Below, one piece after another: positions 53,031 to 63,211 of a stretch of 64,000 nucleotides of DNA. The notes under the pieces were generated by a model that was not told the origin of the DNA, did not search any database, and worked only from the letters and a program-made list of their open reading frames with translations. This DNA comes from Nansenia antarctica. Lineage: Eukaryota; Chordata; Actinopteri; Argentiniformes; Microstomatidae. The stretch is from contig OZ022352.1 of NCBI GenBank assembly GCA_963989245.1, forward strand, positions 15,053,545 through 15,117,544, written 5' to 3'. A program made the position numbers and the translations under genes. Every line of letters starts with the position of its first letter. Within the stretch, counting starts at the first letter, position 1.

Positions 53031-53395
53031 ATGAAACATATAAAACAACAAATTCATTTGACTTTGTGAAAATATTAGTTTTGGACCTAACTTGTTTACC
53101 ACTTTTTCCCATGTGCTTTCCTCCATCACAGACACTATTAAATGATGACCTATTCCTAAATATGTGGTCATGTGATTCATTTTGTGAATAGTTTCCTAGA
53201 AACAAGGGGTGCCTCAACTTAACCAATGACACGACTTACCCCACTATCCCTTTTAATATCTATATAGAGTTCTACTATGGTCTCAGTGCAATGGAAAACA
53301 TGCATTTGATTGGTTAAAGCCTTTACCCCTCAAAGCTCAATAGATCAGTCAGCCAAGGGGGCAGGGTTCTCAATAAGTAAACAGGCTCAAATCCG

Positions 53396-53404
53396 TTATA
53401 AAAG
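53396..53404 (+). promoter_or_regulatory. zp3: TATA box of the ZP3-like gene
   Basis: TTATAAAAG, 76 bp before the ATG AAG TGG codons. The surrounding AACAGGCTCAA and GTGGATCACTT sequences match the promoter of the ZP1/4-like gene. Confidence 0.7.
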
Positions 53405-53473
53405 TAGCCACAACTTCTTAATCTTCTTCACAACATCCAGTGAAGTTCGTGGATCACTTCCTGTTGTGAAGCC

Positions 53474-54205
53474 ATGGCGATGAAGTGGAATGCAGTTTGT
53501 CTTGTGGCAGTGGCCATGATTGGCTGTCTGTGTGAAGCCCAGGACAGGTGGAGCATGGATGCTAAACCAGCGCATGATCCTGTGATGAAACCTCAGAGAC
53601 CTAATACTCCTAGTTTTCAGACACCCGCTTTGCCTCAGAGACCCGGAAATCCTCCGAGACCACAGAGTTTACAGCCACCCGTTTTGCCTCAGAGACCCGG
53701 AAATCCTCCGAGACCACAGAGTTTACAGCCACCCGTTTTACCCACCAGACCCAAGAATCCACCATCCCAACAGTCAAAGACTGATTGGAGCCAACCGATG
53801 ACCTGGCGTTTTCCTGATGACCCACAGCCTCTGCCCAAGGTTGAGGTGGTGGTACCCTTCGACCCGCGTGTTCCTGCTGTGACTGTGAGAGCTCAGTGCA
53901 GGGAGGATATTATCCTAGTGGAAGTGCAGCGTGACATGTTTGGTACTGGCCAGCTCATCCAGACAGCAGATCTGACAATGGGAACCTGTCTTGTATCTGG
54001 GGAGGATGCTCAAGTGTTGACCTACCAATCTGACCTGCATGGATGTGGCAGCCAGCTGATGGTATCTATAATAACACACATTAAAATAATACATTTTACT
54101 TTAATAGAAAATTGTATTCAACCCATGCAGCCCAAATAGTTTTACATGTATGCATTTACATGTTATTATGTCAAGCTGTGTATACTTGACTCTGGCTTGT
54201 GTGTG

Positions 54206-54266
<61 letters not shown>

Positions 54267-56418
54267 GTATAGCAGTAACATTTTTGTATAGCAGTAACAT
54301 TGTTGTATGATGTATTTGCCAGATGACCAACGATTATCTCATCTATACCTTCAACTTGAACTACAGACCAACACCTTTGGGCGGCTCCAATGTTATAAGG
54401 ACTACCGTCGCTGCTGTAAACGTTGAGTGCCACTATCCCAGGTGTGTGAAGCGCAATTTTAAACTCCACTCTCAGGCTGGCCCTAATTTTAAGAAAATGT
54501 TTATGATTGTAAGGAAATCTGTCTGTCAACCAGGAAGCACAACGTGAGCAGCAACCCTCTGAACCCCCTCTGGACCCCGTACTCTGCTACCATGATGGCC
54601 GAGGAGTTCCTGTACTTCTCTCTGAAGATCATGACTGGTGGGTAAAGCCTCACTCTAAGCCTATCTCTAAGCCTATCTCTAAGCCTAACTCTAAGCCTAA
54701 TTCTAAGCCTATCTCTAAGCCTAATTCTAAGCCTATCTTTTATTAAAGATCTGTTGGACAGGGGGCTCAATTTGAAGTTAATAAACAAACAATAAATAGC
54801 ACATTTAAGTGAAATAGGTAGACATGTTCTTGTGAGTTCCTGCTTGAAATGATAACAAGAGAGCTTTCATGAGAGAGCAGCCATGTGCAATGAGTCCTAA
54901 TTTCACAACTTCTCCTGCCAGATGACTGGAACTTTGAGAGGCCCCACTTCCAGTACTACCTAGGAGACATGATCAACATTGAAGCCTCCGTCTATCAGTA
55001 CTTGCATGTGCCCCTCCGTGTCTTTGTGGACAGATGTGTTGCCACCGTGGCACCCGACATGAATTCCTCCCCCAGATACGGCTTCATTGAGAACTACGGG
55101 TGAGAAATCAGGCATATGCCTAGCCTTTAGCTTTGTGGGCTAATGCAGTCTTGAAGCATGCCGATTCAAGATGTTTTGATTTGAGCCCATCCAGAGCCCA
55201 ACTCTGACCATCGTGTGGCCCCCAGGTGTCTGATCGATGCTAAGGTGACAGGCGCCAGTTCCCAGTTCCTCCCTCGCCTCGCAGAGAACAAGCTGCGTTT
55301 CCAGCTGGAGGCCTTCAGGTTCCAGGAGGGCCCTGCAGACACAGGCATGGTGAGGAACTTTATTGATGCTTTCTTTCATTTTCCTCTTATACTTCAAATC
55401 TCAAAGAGCATAGATGTATCTCATTCTATTCCATTCACAATGACAGCTTACAAAAACAAATATGGTCAGAGATCATTTTTTCCACACATACACTAGAACA
55501 GGAACCTGCTGTGAACCAGTTTTAACAAGTCATGCCAAAATCTAAATGTAACACATTTTAACATATGTAATGTTACTTTTCATCTTTTCCTGTATAATAA
55601 TAAAGAAAGGAAAAACAGCCGCTGCCCATCAGATCTACATTACCTGCCACCTAAAAGCAACTTCTTGTGACGCCCCAATTTATGAAGCGCAAAAGGCCTG
55701 TTCCTTCATCAATGGGTATGTGTGGACAGTATGTTGACGGAACATGCAAGAATGTTTTGTTACTTTTGACATCCATGGTAAACTTCAACTCACATTTCCA
55801 TAGGTGGAGAGAGGTAAGTGGTGTTGACGGGGCCTGTGGCTGCTGTGACTCCAGCTGTGGTCAGGGTTCTGGCACAGGTTCTGGCACAGGTTCTGGCACC
55901 AGCACTGGAGGTCCAGGCCCAGGTTTAGACGAAGGCATCAAGAAAAGGCCATATCGCGATGTCTCCGCTGATACACGTGCGTATAAACTGAAACCTGATT
56001 TTTTTCAACGTGGATTTGTTATGTCAGCGGAGTACCATTTCAGATACTTATAGTGAATATTTATGTTTCTGCTCGTAAAAGACTAAACATGTTGCTGCGC
56101 TGTAATATAACATTAACCTTCTTCCTATAGCTATTATTTCCTAGGCAGCTTGTGTACTATGTATGGATGTATGTGTTATTATAGGCAGCTTGTGTACTAT
56201 GTATGGATGTGCTAAATGACAGCTTGTGTACTATGTATGGATGTGCTAAATGACAGCTTGTGTACTATGTATGGATGTATCTATGTATGGATGTATCTAT
56301 GTATGGATGTGCTAAATGCCTCTCCTTTTATAAATGTCCGGTCCTCTCAGATGTGCAGTGGGACGGGCTGGTTTCCATCGGTCCCTTCTCCATCCAAGAG
56401 AAGATAGAAGAGTACTAA
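53474..56418 (+). CDS. zp3: Egg-envelope ZP protein, ZP3 type (choriogenin L-like)
   Basis: Egg-coat protein that polymerises with ZP1/ZP4-type partners. Eight exons: 53474-54061, 54323-54441, 54534-54637, 54922-55099, 55226-55349, 55633-55715, 55804-55976, 56351-56418; GT-AG, phases consistent, 478 residues. Signal peptide (MKWNAVCLVAVAMIGCLCEA) is nearly that of the neighbouring ZP1/4-like gene; Pro-rich stretch about 30-120 with two PQSLQPPVLPQRPGNPPR-type repeats; ZP-N from about 130 (VRAQCREDIILVEVQRDMFG, typical of ZP3), ZP-C with PRYGFIENYGCLIDA and CSFINGWREV, then CGCCDSSCGQ and a short GSGTGSGTGSGT repeat, KKRPYRD, and a C-terminal VQWDGLVSIGPF block. The ZP3-type ending lacks a clear transmembrane anchor. 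Start at 53474 or the second Met at 53480, which aligns with the partner gene. Confidence 0.92.
54210..54262. repeat. (TA)n microsatellite in zp3 intron 1
   Basis: About 25 AT/TA units. Confidence 0.95.
54650..54740. repeat. 12-bp repeat (CTAAGCCTATCT) in zp3 intron 3
   Basis: Seven units with T/A variants just after the exon 3 donor. Confidence 0.9.
56150..56320. repeat. GTACTATGTATGGATGTGCT-type tandem repeat in zp3 intron 7
   Basis: Variant units of 28-40 bp with nested TATCTATGTATGGATG copies, ending shortly before the last exon. Confidence 0.85.
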
Positions 56419-57091
56419 AGATTCTGCCGTTGGCATTACTGTTAAATAAACATTTGACAAGCTTCATCGTCTGTATCATCAATAGTGTGCTTGAGGATGT
56501 GTTCTCTCTCCTGGTCAGATGCTGGCTGCTGAGAGATACCCAGTAGTAAAAAATAATTTTAAATGTTTGGTTTCTTACTATCCATCCGGACTGACATTTT
56601 TGAACAGTACAGGCAAATTGCTTGTTTTCTGTACTACTCTCCACTAATCTGTGAGCCGAGATAATTATCTGTATAGCGTTGGAGCTCCACCGTGTGGCGG
56701 CACAAGGGAGGACACACCACACTACTAAATCCAGTTTCAGCACCGATACAGAGAACAGCGCCACACCTCCAATTTCATATGAACACAATTCGTTTTATTC
56801 TTTGTTTTATTGTCGTTTGAAATAAGCCTCGGGTTATGCTATGCAGCTATGCTATACCAGATGACCATTATATTTATTGTAATACTGTATTGTAAAAAAA
56901 ACAAACATTTTAAACCTATTCCTATTTGTGACATAATTATTGATTAATGATTACTGCCAGGGAGAACGGACACATACTCTGCACGTCCCCTACCAACACT
57001 CACATACTACCAACACTCACATACTAGCACAGCAACCAGCCGCATCAGTATGGTCTCTCCCGGTAGTGTTGGAGACGGATTGCGCCCCTAC
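56419..57091. other. Intergenic DNA between zp3 and mapk8ip2
   Basis: AATAAA at 56444-56449 is a likely zp3 polyadenylation signal. Otherwise AT-rich with no gene. Confidence 0.5.
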
Positions 57092-57346
57092 AATTCGTGA
57101 GCTTAGAATGATAAGGTTCTATCTCCGTTTAGGGTAGTTCAGAGATATTGAGCGTCACAGTTTTTACATTCCATTATGTTTTGTGAGATGGAACCTTTGT
57201 ATTTTATGAATTACTAACTCAAAAATGTCAACATTTTAAAAATAACACCACACAGGCATTAATAAACACCTAATGGATCAGATTATGTAAAAAACTCAAT
57301 TTTGACAAAAATTGAGATAGAACCTTATAATTCTAACGTCACGAAT
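57092..57346. mobile_element. Short inverted-repeat element
   Basis: ACAATTCGTGAGCTTAGAAT, GATAAGGTTCTATCTC at the left pairs with GAGATAGAACCTTATAATTC, TAACGTCACGAATTGT at the right, arms of about 36 bp around a 180-bp AT-rich middle. MITE-like; no target duplication defined. Confidence 0.6.
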
Positions 57347-57360
57347 TGTCACTGACGCTC

Positions 57361-57458
57361 CCCCCCCCTCCCCCCCTCGCCCCCCTGACCTCCCCCCCTC
57401 CCCCCCTCGCCCCCCCCCCCCCCCCCCCCCCTGACGCTCCCCGCCCCCCCCCCCCCCC
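57361..57458. repeat. Poly(C)-rich tract
   Basis: Nearly pure C with scattered T, G; the minus strand has many G-runs able to form G-quadruplexes. Sits directly upstream of the mapk8ip2 5' exon. Confidence 0.95.
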
Positions 57459-57469
57459 TTGGTGGGGTC

Positions 57470-57855
57470 GTGTCGTAGGATCGGCAGCAGCAGCGCAGCA
57501 GCAGAGATTTGGCGAGGCAGCTTTTGGACTGCGGGTGTATGCGTGCCTGGGCTGGGCTGGCTGGATCGGGAGTTGAAAGGATTTTTTCTTTGATTACCAA
57601 CCACAGTGTAGTCTAGACCCGTTTCTTCCCTGACATTTCCCCCCCGTAGAGTGGATAGCTCCATCATGCAGATTTGATGGTGCTTAGCTCGCTCGTCTGA
57701 TTCGGTGAGGTCGTGGCCAGCCAGGGGCATCTGTAAGGAGGAGACGGACCGAGCGAGAGAGAAACCCGCTGTCCGTGATCGAGTCCGTCTGTCGTGAATG
57801 GACTGCTCTCCCTGCGTGATTCTCTGCAGTCACTTTGAGTCGTTTCTGGAAGAAG
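57470..57855 (+). promoter_or_regulatory. mapk8ip2: mapk8ip2 5' UTR / promoter region
   Basis: GC-rich, with CAGCAGCAGCGCAGCAGCAG at 57483-57503 and several CpGs. Continuous with the coding start, so part is 5' UTR; no TATA box seen. Confidence 0.6.
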
Positions 57856-57920
57856 ATGGCCGACAGGGCTGAGATGTTTTCGCTCTCCACCTTCCACTCC
57901 CTCTCTCCTCCCGGCTGCAG
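57856..57920 (+). CDS. mapk8ip2: JNK-interacting protein 2, first coding exon (partial)
   Basis: Encodes [20 protein letters not shown] followed by Cys, then a GTAAGA donor in phase 2. This is the conserved N-terminus of MAPK8IP2 (JIP2/IB2), a scaffold that gathers MLK, MKK7 and JNK and binds kinesin cargo. The remaining exons (JNK-binding region, SH3 and PTB domains) lie beyond the window. Kozak context AAGATGG. Human MAPK8IP2 is next to CHKB, which supports the call. The downstream intron contains the Gypsy element. Confidence 0.9.
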
Positions 57921-58338
57921 GTAAGACAACACCCCGCCTCCGTGCTCTATGAAGGGTGGTGGAGGAGAGGAGGCCAGCGGATGGATGAGGGATCACCTCA
58001 GTATTTGATCATTTCAGATTAAACATGTATAATTATAACAGCTATTGAATGATCCTGCTCCTCTCTCTGGTAGTCTGTCCTTTCGATTGCTTGTATTGGT
58101 GGTGATTATGACTATGATGGTTACGATTATGATGGTTACGATGGTTATGATGGTTGTTCTGTGTTTTGTTTTTGTTTCTTTCCCGGTGGGTGTTCCTATG
58201 TGAACAGCACTTAAAACGCACAGGACTGCGTTTCAGTTAGAAAGGTAAAGGATGAATGGTCATTGGGAGGACAAGCGATTGATTTCCGCTGTCACGTCCT
58301 GCCTGGCGCATCTCCAGACCCATGACCTCAGAGAGAGA
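57921..58338. other. mapk8ip2 intron 1, proximal part
   Basis: Short GATGGTTAC-type repeat at 58110-58155; nothing else. Confidence 0.6.
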
Positions 58339-58339
58339 G

Positions 58340-58625
58340 AGGCCCACGCCCTGCTGAGACTCACACACATGCATATGGACACTGAGACTCACACACATGC
58401 ATATGGACACTGAGACTCACACACATGCATATGGACACTGAGACTCACACACATGCAGACACTGAGACTCACACACATGCATGTGGACACTGAGACTCAC
58501 ACACATGCATATGGAGACTGAGACTCACACACATGCATATGGACACTGAGACTCACACACATGCATATGGACACTGAGACTCACACACATGCATATGCAC
58601 ACTGAGACTCACACACATGCATATG
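58340..58625. repeat. 28-bp minisatellite
   Basis: About ten units of GAGACTCACACACATGCATA plus TGGACACT, one shortened. Confidence 0.95.
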
Positions 58626-58802
58626 GATGCGTCATCATTAACAACACAGGCCTACAGCATTACACGCGGAGGCTTGGCGACTCCAATATTAGAACGGAAA
58701 CGCGTTATGACTAAACAGACGGGTTGTCATCTTCTGTCGTGCTCAAGGTTTCACCTAAATAAGCTTCGCTGTGTGTTTATCCCGCCTGGCCGCCAGGCAT
58801 GC

Positions 58803-58916
58803 TAGATATGGCTCGTTATGAAGGTAGATATGGTCGTTATGAAGCTAGATATGGCTCGTTATGAAGGTAGATATGGTCGTTATGAAGGTAGATATGGTCG
58901 TTATGAAGGTAGATGG
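58803..58916. repeat. 21-bp minisatellite, part 1
   Basis: Units of TAGATATGGTCGTTATGAAG with variants. Interrupted by the Gypsy element and resumed at 63447. Confidence 0.95.
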
Positions 58917-59151
58917 TGTAGTGACTACATTATGGGTTCATGTTCTCCTCTTACTGTTGGTTGTGTAGTGGGAGGGAACCAGTTCTGGCACTAGGGGCAG
59001 AGGGGAGGATTATTAACGTTGCACCTTCCTGTTTAGATACACGAGTTTTGGTAACCATTTTCTGGTCCTGTACTGAGAGTACAAGTTGTTGTTTTGATTA
59101 AACAGTTATCATTACGTTGCCTACGTCTTTCCTTTTTCCTCCGGCACTACA
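58917..59151 (+). repeat. 5' LTR of the Gypsy element
   Basis: Starts TGTAGTGACTACATTATGGG and ends CCTCCGGCACTACA (TGTAGTG/CACTACA inverted ends). Confidence 0.95.
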
Positions 59152-59152
59152 C

Positions 59153-59170
59153 TGGTGACCCGACGTGGAT
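59153..59170 (+). other. Primer-binding site
   Basis: TGGTGACCCGACGTGG begins one base after the LTR, the expected place and TGG start of a tRNA primer match. The tRNA species was not determined. Confidence 0.7.
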
Positions 59171-59225
59171 TTTTGTTAACGTAATTGTGTACGAAAACCA
59201 GCGACGAACATTACAATCCTGCAAA

Positions 59226-59978
59226 ATGTCCGGGCGAGGAAGACGTTCAAACCAGCGGCAGCCATCACCATCCCCTGTCAGGGTAACGCGTGGTGCGCAC
59301 ACTCCCACTCTCAAGCTACCAGAATTCTGGGACTCAACGCCTGCTGCATGGTTTGCTATTGTAGAGGCACATTTCAATAAAAGTGACATCGATGACGACG
59401 ACGACCGGTACAACCATGCTGTGGCAATGTTGGGCAGCTCCACCGCGGCTCGAGTGGTAGGTTTTTTGTCTGCTCCCCCGACGACGAACAAATATGAGCG
59501 CCTCAAGGCCCTGCTTCTAGAGACATTTGAACTGTCCACTGCGGAGAGGGTGCGTCGCCTATTTGCCATGTCGGACTTGGGTGACGAGAGGCCTTCTGCG
59601 AGCATGGAGAGGATGCTAAACCTGCTCGGTACAGAAGACCCCATGATCCTCTTCACAGAGCTGTTCATGCGCACATTGCCAGCTCAAGTTAGGATGGCGC
59701 TGGCCAACACCGCCATCATGGAGCCCCGCGCCCTGGCCAGGGAGGCGGACCGGTTCGTCTTGGCCATGCCTCAACGGTCCCCCGACCTGCTCGCTCCCGC
59801 GGCCGCCCCGCCACCCGACCGTCGCAGGAGAGCGAAGGATGACGCCAGACCTTCTGGCCAGCAGGGTAACGCTGCGGGCCATTGTTTCTACCACGCCACT
59901 TTTGGCGCCAAGGCCAAACGGTGCCGCTCACCCTGCACCTTCGGACCGACGGGAAACGGCGGGGCCGGCGCTCAGTAG
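59226..59978 (+). CDS. Gypsy gag polyprotein
   Basis: 250 residues from the ATG at 59226 (MSGRGRRSNQRQ) to TAG at 59976. Residues 25-180 fit a capsid region (LPEFWDSTPAAWFAIVEAHF, a typical gag N-terminal motif), then a Pro/Arg-rich linker and a C-terminal CFYHATFGAKAKRCRSPC zinc-knuckle-like segment (C-x3-H...C-x3-C). Upstream in-frame codons lie in the LTR and leader, so the later Met is preferred. The 3' end overlaps pol by 97 bases in another frame, which suggests -1 frameshifting. Confidence 0.88.
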   Translation: MSGRGRRSNQRQPSPSPVRVTRGAHTPTLKLPEFWDSTPAAWFAIVEAHFNKSDIDDDDDRYNHAVAMLGSSTAARVVGFLSAPPTTNKYERLKALLLETFELSTAERVRRLFAMSDLGDERPSASMERMLNLLGTEDPMILFTELFMRTLPAQVRMALANTAIMEPRALAREADRFVLAMPQRSPDLLAPAAAPPPDRRRRAKDDARPSGQQGNAAGHCFYHATFGAKAKRCRSPCTFGPTGNGGAGAQ

Positions 59979-62900
59979 TGGCCCTGAGCGCTGGCGTCAC
60001 CAACAGGCTGCTCTTCATACAAGACACCGCCTCTGGTCGCAGTTTCCTTTGTGACACAGGTGCCCAGTGGAGCATCATTCCGGCAGAGAGATCGGATATG
60101 GCGAAGGAGGAGCGTGGTCCGCAGTTGGCAGGCGCGGACGGCACACCTATCTGCTCTTACGGCACTAGGGCGGTGGACGTGTGCTTCGGAGGGCAATGTT
60201 TTTCGTGGGATTTTGTCATAGCGGCTGTCACATTTCCCCTCCTTGGTGCGGATTTTCTGTGCGCCCACAACCTGTTGGTGGACGTGGGGAACAGGCGCCT
60301 GGTCAACTCACAGACTTTCGCTTCATTCGCCTGTACGCAGGGGGAGGCGGTCTACAGCGGGTGGTCCAATACGCTCGCCGAAAGTGACCAGTACCTTCGG
60401 CTGCTCGCCGAATTCCCCGACCTTACCAAGCCCACCTTCTCCGCGCCCACGGTGAAACACGGAGTGGAGCACCACATCGAGACCGAGGGGCCTCCCCTCC
60501 ACGCCAGGGCCAGGCGCCTCAACCCGGAGAAGCTGGCCATCGCCAGGGCGGAGTTTGCGCATATGGAGCAGGTGGGCATCGTTCGGCGCTCGAGCAGCCC
60601 CTGGGCGTCTCCCCTGCACATCGTCCCTAAGTCAGACGGCGGGTGGCGCCCATGTGGGGACTACCGCCGCCTCAACGACGCGTCCAAGCCTGACCGCTAC
60701 CCGGTCCCACATGTCCAGGACTTTTCAGCGAACCTGGCAGGCAAACGCTTCTTCTCCAAAGTGGACCTGGTACGGGGGTACCATCAGGTGCCGGTGCACC
60801 CCGAGGACGTCCCTAAGACGGCCGTAATCACGCCATTTGGGCTCTTCGAGTTTCTGCGGATGCCGTTCGGCCTGAAGAACGCGGCGCAGACCTTCCAACG
60901 CCTCATGCACTCGGTGCTCCGGGACCTACCATTCCTCTTCGTCTACTTGGATGACATCCTCGTCGCAAGCACCACGGAGGAGGAGCACCTGTCCCACCTC
61001 CGGGCCCTTTTCACACGGCTCAGCCAACATGGGCTGATTGTCAATCCGGCGAAGTGTGAGTTCGGACGGAACGCCATCGACTTTCTCGGGCACCGGGTCT
61101 CCGCAGAGGGGGTGACCCCCCTCCCCTCGAAGGTAGAAGCTGTCGCTGCTTTCCCGCGCCCCAGCACAATCAGCGAGCTCAAGGGGTTCATCGGGATGGT
61201 AACCTTCTACTATCGCTTCCTCCACCACATCGCTCACATCCTGCGGCCTCTGTACGATGCCCAGAAGGGCAAGACTCTGAAGCAGCCGGTGGACTGGACG
61301 GCGGAGCGTGTCAAAGCCTTTCAGGACACCAAGGCGGCCCTGGCCCGCGCTGCCATGTTGGCCCACCCCTCGCCCTCGGCACCCACTGCTCTCACCACGG
61401 ACGCCTCTGACTTTGCTGTGGGAGCGGTGTACGAACAGTGGGTTGGGGACGCCTGGCAGCCTCTTGCATTCTTCAGCCGCCAGCTGTCTCCCAGAGAGCA
61501 AAGGTACAGCACATTCGACAGGGAGCTCCTCGGGCTGTGGCTTGCTGTCAGACACTTCCGTTTTTTACTGGAGGGCCGCGAGTTTACGGCCTACGTGGAC
61601 CACAAGCCACTCACGCACGCCATGTCCAAGGTGGCGGAGCCGTGGTCCGACCGCCAACAGCGCCAGCTCGCCTACATATCCGAGTTCACCACAGACATCC
61701 AGCACGTTGCTGGGAAGTCCAACCAGGTCGCGGATTGTCTCTCCAGGGCGGTGGTTGGTGCGGTCCAACTGGGTTTGGACTACGCGCGCATGGCTGCAGA
61801 CCAGGCCGCCGACCCCGCCGTCCAGGCTCTCAAGTTGTCGGACACAGGACTGCGCCTAGAAGAGGTGGTTTTCGGTGACGCAGGGGCCACGCTCCTGTGC
61901 GACGTCTCCATGGGTCAGCCACGACCGGTGGTCCCCGCCAACTGGAGGCGCCCCGCCTTCGAGGCGATACACGGCTTGTCTCACCCTGGTAGGAAACCGT
62001 CCTCACGGCTGGTGTCAGAGAAATTCGTCTGGCATGGGCTCAAGAGGGATGTGAGGGCCTGGGTTGACACGTGCATCGCCTGCCAGCGCGCCAAGGTGCA
62101 TCGACACGTCAAGGCCCCCCTGGAGCAGTTCTCTGTGCCTGAGCGGAGGTTCGATCATGTAAACGTGGACCTGGTAGGGCCGCTGCCCCCCTCGCACGGA
62201 TACACCTATCTCTTTACCATGGTGGACAGGACGACTCGCTGGCCGGAGGCAGTTCCGCTCTCCTCAACGACAGCCCCCGACCTGGCCCGGGCGTTCATCG
62301 CGGTGTGGGTCTCCCGCTACGGCACCCCTGCTGATCTCTCCTCTGACCGTGGCTCACAGTTTACTTCAGAGCTGTGGGCAGCGGTGGCGGAGAATCTGGG
62401 GGTCAAGCTCCACCGCACAACCGCCTATCACCCGCAGGCGAACGGGCTCTGTGAGCGTTTCCATCGATCCATGAAGGCCGCCCTTCGAGCCAGCCTCACG
62501 GACAGCGACTGGCTTGACAAGCTGCCGTGGGTCATGCTGGGGCTCAGGACAGCGCCTAAGGAGGACCTCCAGTCGTCGTCCGCTGAGCTGGTGTTTGGAC
62601 AGCCGCTGCGGGTCCCCGGTGACTTCATTCCCAAGTCAACGGAGCCCTGGTCCGCCGCCGCTCAGCGCGCCTCCCTGCTGGACAGCGCCAGGGCCTTCGT
62701 CCCGGTCCCGACTACGCAGCATGGTGTCCCTACTTCGAGGGTGCCCCCGGAGCTGCACTCAGCGAGGTTCGTTTTCATTCGTCATGATGGCCACAGGACT
62801 CCACTACGTCCTCCTTATGACGGGCCTTTCCGTGTCATCGAGGCCGGAGCCAAGAACTTCATGGTTGACATGGGGGGTAGGCCTGAGTGTGTGTCCGTTG

Positions 62901-63190
62901 ATCGCCTCAAACCGGCCCACTTGGACCTTGAACTGCCCCTGGACTTGGCCCTGCCACCGCGCAGAGGCCGGCCTCCAGTCCTACCTCCCCTGCCGCGCCC
63001 TGGCCATTCCCCCCTCCGACCCCGACAACCCCCCGCAGCTCGCGAGCCCCCGGTCGTCGCTGCCCCCCGTCCTTCCCTGCAGGAGGACGTGATGGGCGAT
63101 GTCACACCTCCTCCCGCACCTCCTGACTTTACCTACGATCGTAGGGGCCGGGCCATACGCCCTCCTCGCCGTGAGGATTTCCAATATTGA
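59882..63190 (+). CDS. Gypsy pol polyprotein
   Basis: 1102 codons without a stop. Protease: CDTGAQWSIIPA with the catalytic Asp near residue 58 and a partner LLGADFL. Reverse transcriptase: WRPCGDYRRLN, RMPFGLKNAAQTFQR and VYLDDILVAS (YLDD at about 355). RNase H: TTDASDFAVGAV, DRELLGLW. Integrase: zinc finger HGLSHPGRK...CIACQ, catalytic D763, D822 and E858 with exactly 35 residues between the last two, and QSSSAELVFG. A Pro/Arg-rich tail follows. The frame is fully open, consistent with recent activity. True N-terminus depends on the frameshift from gag. Confidence 0.93.
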   Translation: MFLPRHFWRQGQTVPLTLHLRTDGKRRGRRSVVALSAGVTNRLLFIQDTASGRSFLCDTGAQWSIIPAERSDMAKEERGPQLAGADGTPICSYGTRAVDVCFGGQCFSWDFVIAAVTFPLLGADFLCAHNLLVDVGNRRLVNSQTFASFACTQGEAVYSGWSNTLAESDQYLRLLAEFPDLTKPTFSAPTVKHGVEHHIETEGPPLHARARRLNPEKLAIARAEFAHMEQVGIVRRSSSPWASPLHIVPKSDGGWRPCGDYRRLNDASKPDRYPVPHVQDFSANLAGKRFFSKVDLVRGYHQVPVHPEDVPKTAVITPFGLFEFLRMPFGLKNAAQTFQRLMHSVLRDLPFLFVYLDDILVASTTEEEHLSHLRALFTRLSQHGLIVNPAKCEFGRNAIDFLGHRVSAEGVTPLPSKVEAVAAFPRPSTISELKGFIGMVTFYYRFLHHIAHILRPLYDAQKGKTLKQPVDWTAERVKAFQDTKAALARAAMLAHPSPSAPTALTTDASDFAVGAVYEQWVGDAWQPLAFFSRQLSPREQRYSTFDRELLGLWLAVRHFRFLLEGREFTAYVDHKPLTHAMSKVAEPWSDRQQRQLAYISEFTTDIQHVAGKSNQVADCLSRAVVGAVQLGLDYARMAADQAADPAVQALKLSDTGLRLEEVVFGDAGATLLCDVSMGQPRPVVPANWRRPAFEAIHGLSHPGRKPSSRLVSEKFVWHGLKRDVRAWVDTCIACQRAKVHRHVKAPLEQFSVPERRFDHVNVDLVGPLPPSHGYTYLFTMVDRTTRWPEAVPLSSTTAPDLARAFIAVWVSRYGTPADLSSDRGSQFTSELWAAVAENLGVKLHRTTAYHPQANGLCERFHRSMKAALRASLTDSDWLDKLPWVMLGLRTAPKEDLQSSSAELVFGQPLRVPGDFIPKSTEPWSAAAQRASLLDSARAFVPVPTTQHGVPTSRVPPELHSARFVFIRHDGHRTPLRPPYDGPFRVIEAGAKNFMVDMGGRPECVSVDRLKPAHLDLELPLDLALPPRRGRPPVLPPLPRPGHSPLRPRQPPAAREPPVVAAPRPSLQEDVMGDVTPPPAPPDFTYDRRGRAIRPPRREDFQY

Positions 63191-63199
63191 GGTGAACAC

Positions 63200-63211
63200 T
63201 GGGGGGGCTGG
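63200..63211 (+). other. Polypurine tract
   Basis: GGGGGGGCTGG immediately before the 3' LTR, the plus-strand primer site; imperfect because of CT. Confidence 0.6.

Noticed and set aside
57296..57730. Gly-rich minus ORF over the C tract
   Set aside because: Result of poly(G) translation and mapk8ip2 5' UTR antisense.
60926..61555. 209-codon minus ORF inside the Gypsy pol
   Set aside because: Shadow of a GC-rich pol frame; no homology or signals.
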